Positions 5,228-6,164 of a stretch of 6,164 bases of DNA are shown in pieces. Position 1 is the stretch's first letter. Each line of letters begins with the position of its first letter. Location: positions 1 through 6,164 of the forward strand of contig JAPHSO010000105.1 in NCBI GenBank assembly GCA_026193675.1, in the 5' to 3' direction. The stretch is from Gammaproteobacteria bacterium. Its GTDB lineage: Bacteria; Pseudomonadota; Gammaproteobacteria; Thiohalomonadales; Thiohalomonadaceae. The notes beneath the pieces are model-generated. The model did no database searches and was not told the origin of the DNA. It worked only from the letters and a program-made list of their open reading frames with translations. The position numbers and the translations under genes are program-made.

Positions 5228-6079
5228 TTAATCCAGATTAATAACAATGTTATCGATCAACCGTGTCGTGCCAAGCCAGGCAGCAACAAGAATCGCCAGC
5301 TGCGATTCCCCCTCATCTGGCTCCCCCAGATCGGAGAGACGGCGGATGGTGATGTAGTCACATCTAAAACCTGCAGCATGGAGCTTAGCTGCCGCCTCCT
5401 CCTCAAGAAGTAAGTGATCACTTACACCGGATTGAAGTTTTTCTCTGATTTTTGAAATGATTTGATAGAGCCTTGGGGCGACAGATCGCTCAGACTCATT
5501 GAGATAGCCGTTACGTGAACTCATCGCCAAGCCGTCACTTTCGCGAACGATCGGCACCCCGATAATTTCGATGGGAAAGTTGAGATCGGTCGTCATTCGT
5601 CGGATGGCGATAAGCTGCTGTAGATCCTTCTCACCAAACAGTGCCACATCGGGCTGTACCATATTAAACAGTTTTGCGACCACCGTGGTCACCCCACGAA
5701 AATGGCCGGGGCGACTGGCTCCACAGAGGATATCTGAGATCTCCGGCACCTCAACGACGGTCACTTCACTCTTACTGGGAGGGTAGATATCAGCAACTGC
5801 GGGTAGGAACAACAGGTCTGCTCCACGCTCTTCAAGTAATGCGCTATCTTGCTCAGGCGTTTTTGGATAGGCATCGAGATCTTCATTGGCACCAAATTGC
5901 ATAGGATTGACGAAGATGCTCACCACCACACGATCAGCCTGCTCTTTGGCCGCGTCGACCAGTTTTAGATGTCCCTCATGCAGATTGCCCATGGTTGGCA
6001 CAAAGGCGATACGATCACCGGCTGCTCGCCAGCCGGCAATTTGCAGACGTAGCTCAACTATAGTGCTAACACTATTCAA
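5228..6079 (-). CDS. panC: Pantothenate synthetase (pantoate-beta-alanine ligase)
   Basis: PanC uses ATP to activate pantoate as pantoyl-adenylate and couples it to beta-alanine, giving pantothenate and AMP. The protein has 283 residues, as in E. coli. It has the nucleotidyltransferase HIGH-like motif PTMGNLHEGH (28-37, His34 and His37), the pantoate-site block FVNPMQFG (56-63), GHFRGV (125-130), FGEKDLQQ (148-155) with Lys151, and the KMSKS-like MSSRNGYL (186-193). The start is TTG at 6079: there is no ATG before Met30, which lies inside the catalytic motif, and translation from TTG puts the protein in register with E. coli from residue 1. Only a weak GAAGAA (6092-6087) precedes it. The start lies inside the last codons of panB, so translational coupling to panB is likely. 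The stop TAA (5230-5228) is followed by the panD promoter, not by a terminator. Confidence 0.97.
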   Translation of the reverse strand: MNSVSTIVELRLQIAGWRAAGDRIAFVPTMGNLHEGHLKLVDAAKEQADRVVVSIFVNPMQFGANEDLDAYPKTPEQDSALLEERGADLLFLPAVADIYPPSKSEVTVVEVPEISDILCGASRPGHFRGVTTVVAKLFNMVQPDVALFGEKDLQQLIAIRRMTTDLNFPIEIIGVPIVRESDGLAMSSRNGYLNESERSVAPRLYQIISKIREKLQSGVSDHLLLEEEAAAKLHAAGFRCDYITIRRLSDLGEPDEGESQLAILVAAWLGTTRLIDNIVINLD

Positions 6080-6164
6080 AGCTATGTTCTTCAGCCGGGA
6101 ATTCTCCCGACTTTACCGCTGCAACATAGCTCTCTATGGCCGTGCCAATCGAGCCCGATTCAGC
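6072..6164 (-). CDS. panB: Ketopantoate hydroxymethyltransferase, C-terminal end (partial)
   Basis: The last 30 codons and TAG stop (6074-6072) of panB enter from the right edge; the start lies outside the window. The peptide ends in SGEFPAEEHSFE, matching the E. coli PanB ending that I recall as SGVYPGEEHSFH. PanB transfers a hydroxymethyl group from 5,10-methylenetetrahydrofolate to 2-oxoisovalerate, the first committed step of pantothenate synthesis. The reading frame overlaps panC by eight bases in a +1 arrangement, the usual sign of a tight panBC operon. The partial gene is too short for the general tracks to show, but the frame, ending and neighbour agree. Confidence 0.93.
   Translation of the reverse strand, partial: AESGSIGTAIESYVAAVKSGEFPAEEHSFE

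Noticed and set aside
5222..5413. Plus-strand 63-residue frame over the end of panC
   Set aside because: It is antisense to conserved panC, with no ribosome-binding site or recognisable protein character.
1..6164. A new multi-gene defence, mobile or biosynthetic system
   Set aside because: All long genes are recognisable core-metabolism enzymes or a common HIT protein, with ordinary composition and no repeats, integrase or transposase signs.

Overview
The window is a stretch of ordinary bacterial housekeeping DNA with about 50% GC. It most resembles a gammaproteobacterium. PanB, PanC and PanD align with the E. coli proteins almost residue for residue, down to matching N-termini, and the phosphoenolpyruvate carboxylase is the bacterial aspartate-inhibited type. 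I cannot name the genus. Coding density is very high, and I see no tRNA, rRNA, CRISPR array, insertion sequence or phage gene.

Layout. Bases 1-81 may be the lysine-rich end of an upstream plus-strand gene. Bases 82-168 are the ppc leader, with a TATAAT -10 box and a 30-bp interrupted dyad of CRP/Vfr-like character just upstream. The plus strand then carries ppc (169-2964), a HIT-domain protein (2981-3400) and trpB (3481-4677). The 16- and 80-base gaps suggest one transcription unit, although a hairpin lies in the second gap. A long, nearly perfect, U-tract-flanked inverted repeat (4693-4732) then serves as a bidirectional terminator between convergent genes. The minus strand carries, in transcription order, the end of panB (entering from the right edge), panC and panD. 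panB and panC overlap by 8 bases. panD has a 96-base leader with its own strong extended -10 promoter.

How the genes work together. PanB makes ketopantoate (reduced elsewhere to pantoate), PanD makes beta-alanine from aspartate, and PanC joins pantoate to beta-alanine to give pantothenate, the precursor of coenzyme A. Ppc makes oxaloacetate, which is one transamination from aspartate, so the two divergent-function blocks share a metabolite, but they are on opposite strands and nothing in the sequence shows co-regulation. TrpB (indole plus serine to tryptophan) stands alone, with no trpA in view, and differs from E. coli TrpB at allosteric positions.

I found no undescribed multi-gene system. 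The points most worth a second look are the solitary TrpB with a changed inter-subunit signalling residue, the dyad over the ppc promoter, the separate panD promoter with its overlapping inverted repeat, the TTG-start/stop overlap of panB and panC, and the HIT protein with a Gln-His-His motif.
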